Shown here in pieces: positions 5,261 to 6,384 of a stretch of DNA of 6,384 bases. Source of the DNA: an uncultured Coriobacteriaceae bacterium (lineage in GTDB: Bacteria; Actinomycetota; Coriobacteriia; Coriobacteriales; QAMH01); the NCBI GenBank assembly GCA_902796975.1, contig CADBRF010000218.1, positions 1-6,384 of the forward strand, given 5' to 3'. How positions within the stretch are numbered: the first letter of the stretch is position 1; each line of letters begins with the position of its first letter. Position numbers and translations under genes: made by a program. Below the pieces are notes generated by a model. It was not told the DNA's origin. It saw only the letters and a list, made by a program, of their open reading frames with translations, and did not search any database.

Positions 5261-6384
5261 TGCCGAATCAGCTGGCCACAGCCAAAGTGATATTCTGACT
5301 TTTGAAGAAACCGTGCCTTCCGAATCCTCCGATACAATTGATCAGACCACTCAAGCGGATGTAACAAAGAACCAGCAAAAACCGCGAAAGGCACCAGCTG
5401 CTAGTGGCAACATCATCAACAGCGCGGACGACTTCAAAGCTGCTGTTGAGTATATCAACCAGGGAAACACGGCGACCTACACCCTCGGTACTGACATCAA
5501 CATAGGTGGAGTCGATCTGGAAGCCGGGTCTCTAACTCTGTTGGGTGATGGACACACGATGACCTTCGACGGCGGCGCGGGCGCTCTCGGCATCACTACG
5601 AAAGGCTCTGCCAGCCTGACGCTTGGAAACGCGGATGGGTCAGATTCCTTGACCGTTATCTCCACCGATACCACGAACCCCATTATCTGTGTAACCGCCA
5701 CCAGCACGTTTGACATGTATGAGGGAGTAACGCTCGGCCCCTCTTCTAGCTCGGGTACCTGTCCAGGCGTGCAAGTTAACGATTCTGGCACCTTCAACAT
5801 GCATGGTGGGCTGATTACTGGTTGCGAGAGCATCTACGAGTGGTTCACCCTGCCCACGGCGGTTCTTGTCGATGGTACCGGCGCAACTTTCAACATGTCA
5901 GGCGGAACCATTTCGGGTTGCAAGGGGAAGTCTCTTGCAGCCGTCGCAATCGGCATGGGCCAGGGCGGCAGCTTCTATATGACGGGCGGGTCTATCACCG
6001 ACAACACAAATAGCGGTTCCTATGGTGGTGGCCTCTACACGGGCGCAAATAGCACGGTGAGCTTGACTGGGGGTTTAATCACCAACAACACGGCGCGTTA
6101 TGGCGGAGGTGCCTTTTTCTCATCGGATGCAACAGTGAATGGAACGGAGATTTACAACAACACGGGAACCGGTGCAGCAGATGACCTCTACATCTCGAGG
6201 GGTTGTACGGTTGATTTGGCTGCAGCACCCGCTGAAGCCCTCTCCCCTTGCGGTCACACAATCGATGGCTGGTACAGTGACATCAAGGCAGGTGATTCTT
6301 ACAATCGCTGGGCTGAGGGCGCAGACACCAACATCCTCTACCAGCCTGGCAGCATCTCGGGCTCTGCCTACCTCAAGGCTGCCC
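5208..6384 (+). CDS. Body of large surface adhesin-like protein, right-handed beta-helix repeats, 3' end outside window
   Basis: This frame is open from just after a TGA at 5205-5207 to the window edge (392 codons) and has no convincing start of its own. It is in frame with the upstream signal peptide only if one A is dropped from 5241-5247, giving 444 codons from 5051. Order: Ser/Thr/Glu-rich linker to about 5400; INSADDFKAAVEYINQGNTA (5415-5474) and LGDGHTMTF, the usual opening of pectate-lyase-like adhesins; then imperfect rungs TFDMYEG, TFNMHGG, TFNMSGG, SFYMTGG and TVSLTGG with I[ST]xxN/C turns. Near the right edge HTIDGWYSD (6255-6281) resembles the InlB/Flg_new-type repeat of Gram-positive surface proteins. 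The likely role is an extracellular, probably wall-attached adhesin or glycan-binding protein; no catalytic residues are evident. Any anchor (such as LPXTG) would be outside the window. Family assignment is by fold pattern only. Confidence 0.75.
5241..5247 (+). repeat. A7 homopolymer at the frame break of the surface-protein gene
   Basis: Seven consecutive A's sit exactly where the signal-peptide frame and the beta-helix frame must join. With six A's the junction reads GSSQKTVENNAES, continuing the hydrophilic linker smoothly. With seven, translation reads GSSQKNGRK and stops. The tract is a candidate slipped-strand (ON/OFF) site; homopolymer sequencing error gives the same picture. Confidence 0.7.
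5706..6164 (+). repeat. Imperfect approximately 28-residue tandem repeats (beta-helix rungs)
   Basis: Six related units begin at 5706, 5790, 5886, 5970, 6054 and 6132, so the spacing is 84, 96, 84, 84 and 78 nt (28, 32, 28, 28, 26 codons). The core is [ST][FV]xM/LxGGxI[ST]; the first unit (TFDMYEG) and the last (TVNGTEIYNN) are degenerate. Repetition is at protein level, with DNA identity low outside the TTCAACATG-like core, so the units are old and stable rather than recombination-prone. Such periodicity is typical of parallel beta-helix proteins. Confidence 0.75.

Noticed and set aside
5477..5833. A 118-codon minus-strand frame opposite the adhesin body
   Set aside because: The plus strand carries a repeat-bearing protein pattern across the same bases; the minus frame has no recognisable features.

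Overview
The window looks like ordinary chromosome from an anaerobic Gram-positive bacterium. I lean towards a Coriobacteriia-type actinobacterium (Collinsella, Olsenella or Atopobium relatives). The reasons are about 50-57% GC by eye, a Cys-rich zinc-type IleRS, an ileS-lspA-pseudouridine synthase operon, a NosP/YgbA-family protein, and a large secreted beta-helix surface protein with a Gram-positive style signal peptide. This placement is inference; no rRNA or other strong marker is present.

Layout. (1) Positions 1-285, plus strand: the 3' end of a small Cys-rich gene of the 'nitrous oxide-stimulated promoter' (YgbA/NosP) family, cut by the left edge. It meets the next operon tail to tail with 20 bp between the stop codons and no clear intrinsic terminator. 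(2) Positions 306-4688, minus strand: a compact housekeeping operon read ileS -> lspA -> RluA-family pseudouridine synthase. lspA overlaps the end of ileS by 11 bp, and the synthase starts 5 nt after lspA. Both downstream genes start with TTG, so translation is probably coupled. (3) Positions 4689-5050: a 362-bp divergent intergenic region. It is AT-rich on its right side, where candidate promoters for the two directions overlap, and it holds several inverted repeats on the ileS side. No T-box is recognisable. (4) Positions 5051-6384, plus strand: the 5' part of a large secreted adhesin-like gene. It encodes a Sec signal peptide, a Ser/Thr/Glu-rich linker, and then a right-handed parallel beta-helix-like region with an approximately 28-residue repeat; it runs off the right edge.

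The most notable point is that the adhesin is out of frame with its own signal peptide. A run of seven A's at 5241-5247 shifts translation to a stop at 5258-5260. Removing one A would restore one continuous 444-codon frame through to the window edge. This could be a phase-variable contingency tract, a rare slippage site, a decayed gene, or a sequencing error, and the window alone cannot separate these.

How the genes relate: IleRS charges tRNA-Ile, LspA cleaves prolipoprotein signal peptides in the membrane, and the RluA-family enzyme modifies RNA. They form a growth-linked housekeeping operon. The adhesin and the NosP-like gene are separate transcription units. I see no mobile element, CRISPR array, tRNA or rRNA. 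Apart from the frameshifted surface gene and the structured ileS upstream region, nothing points to a new multi-gene system.
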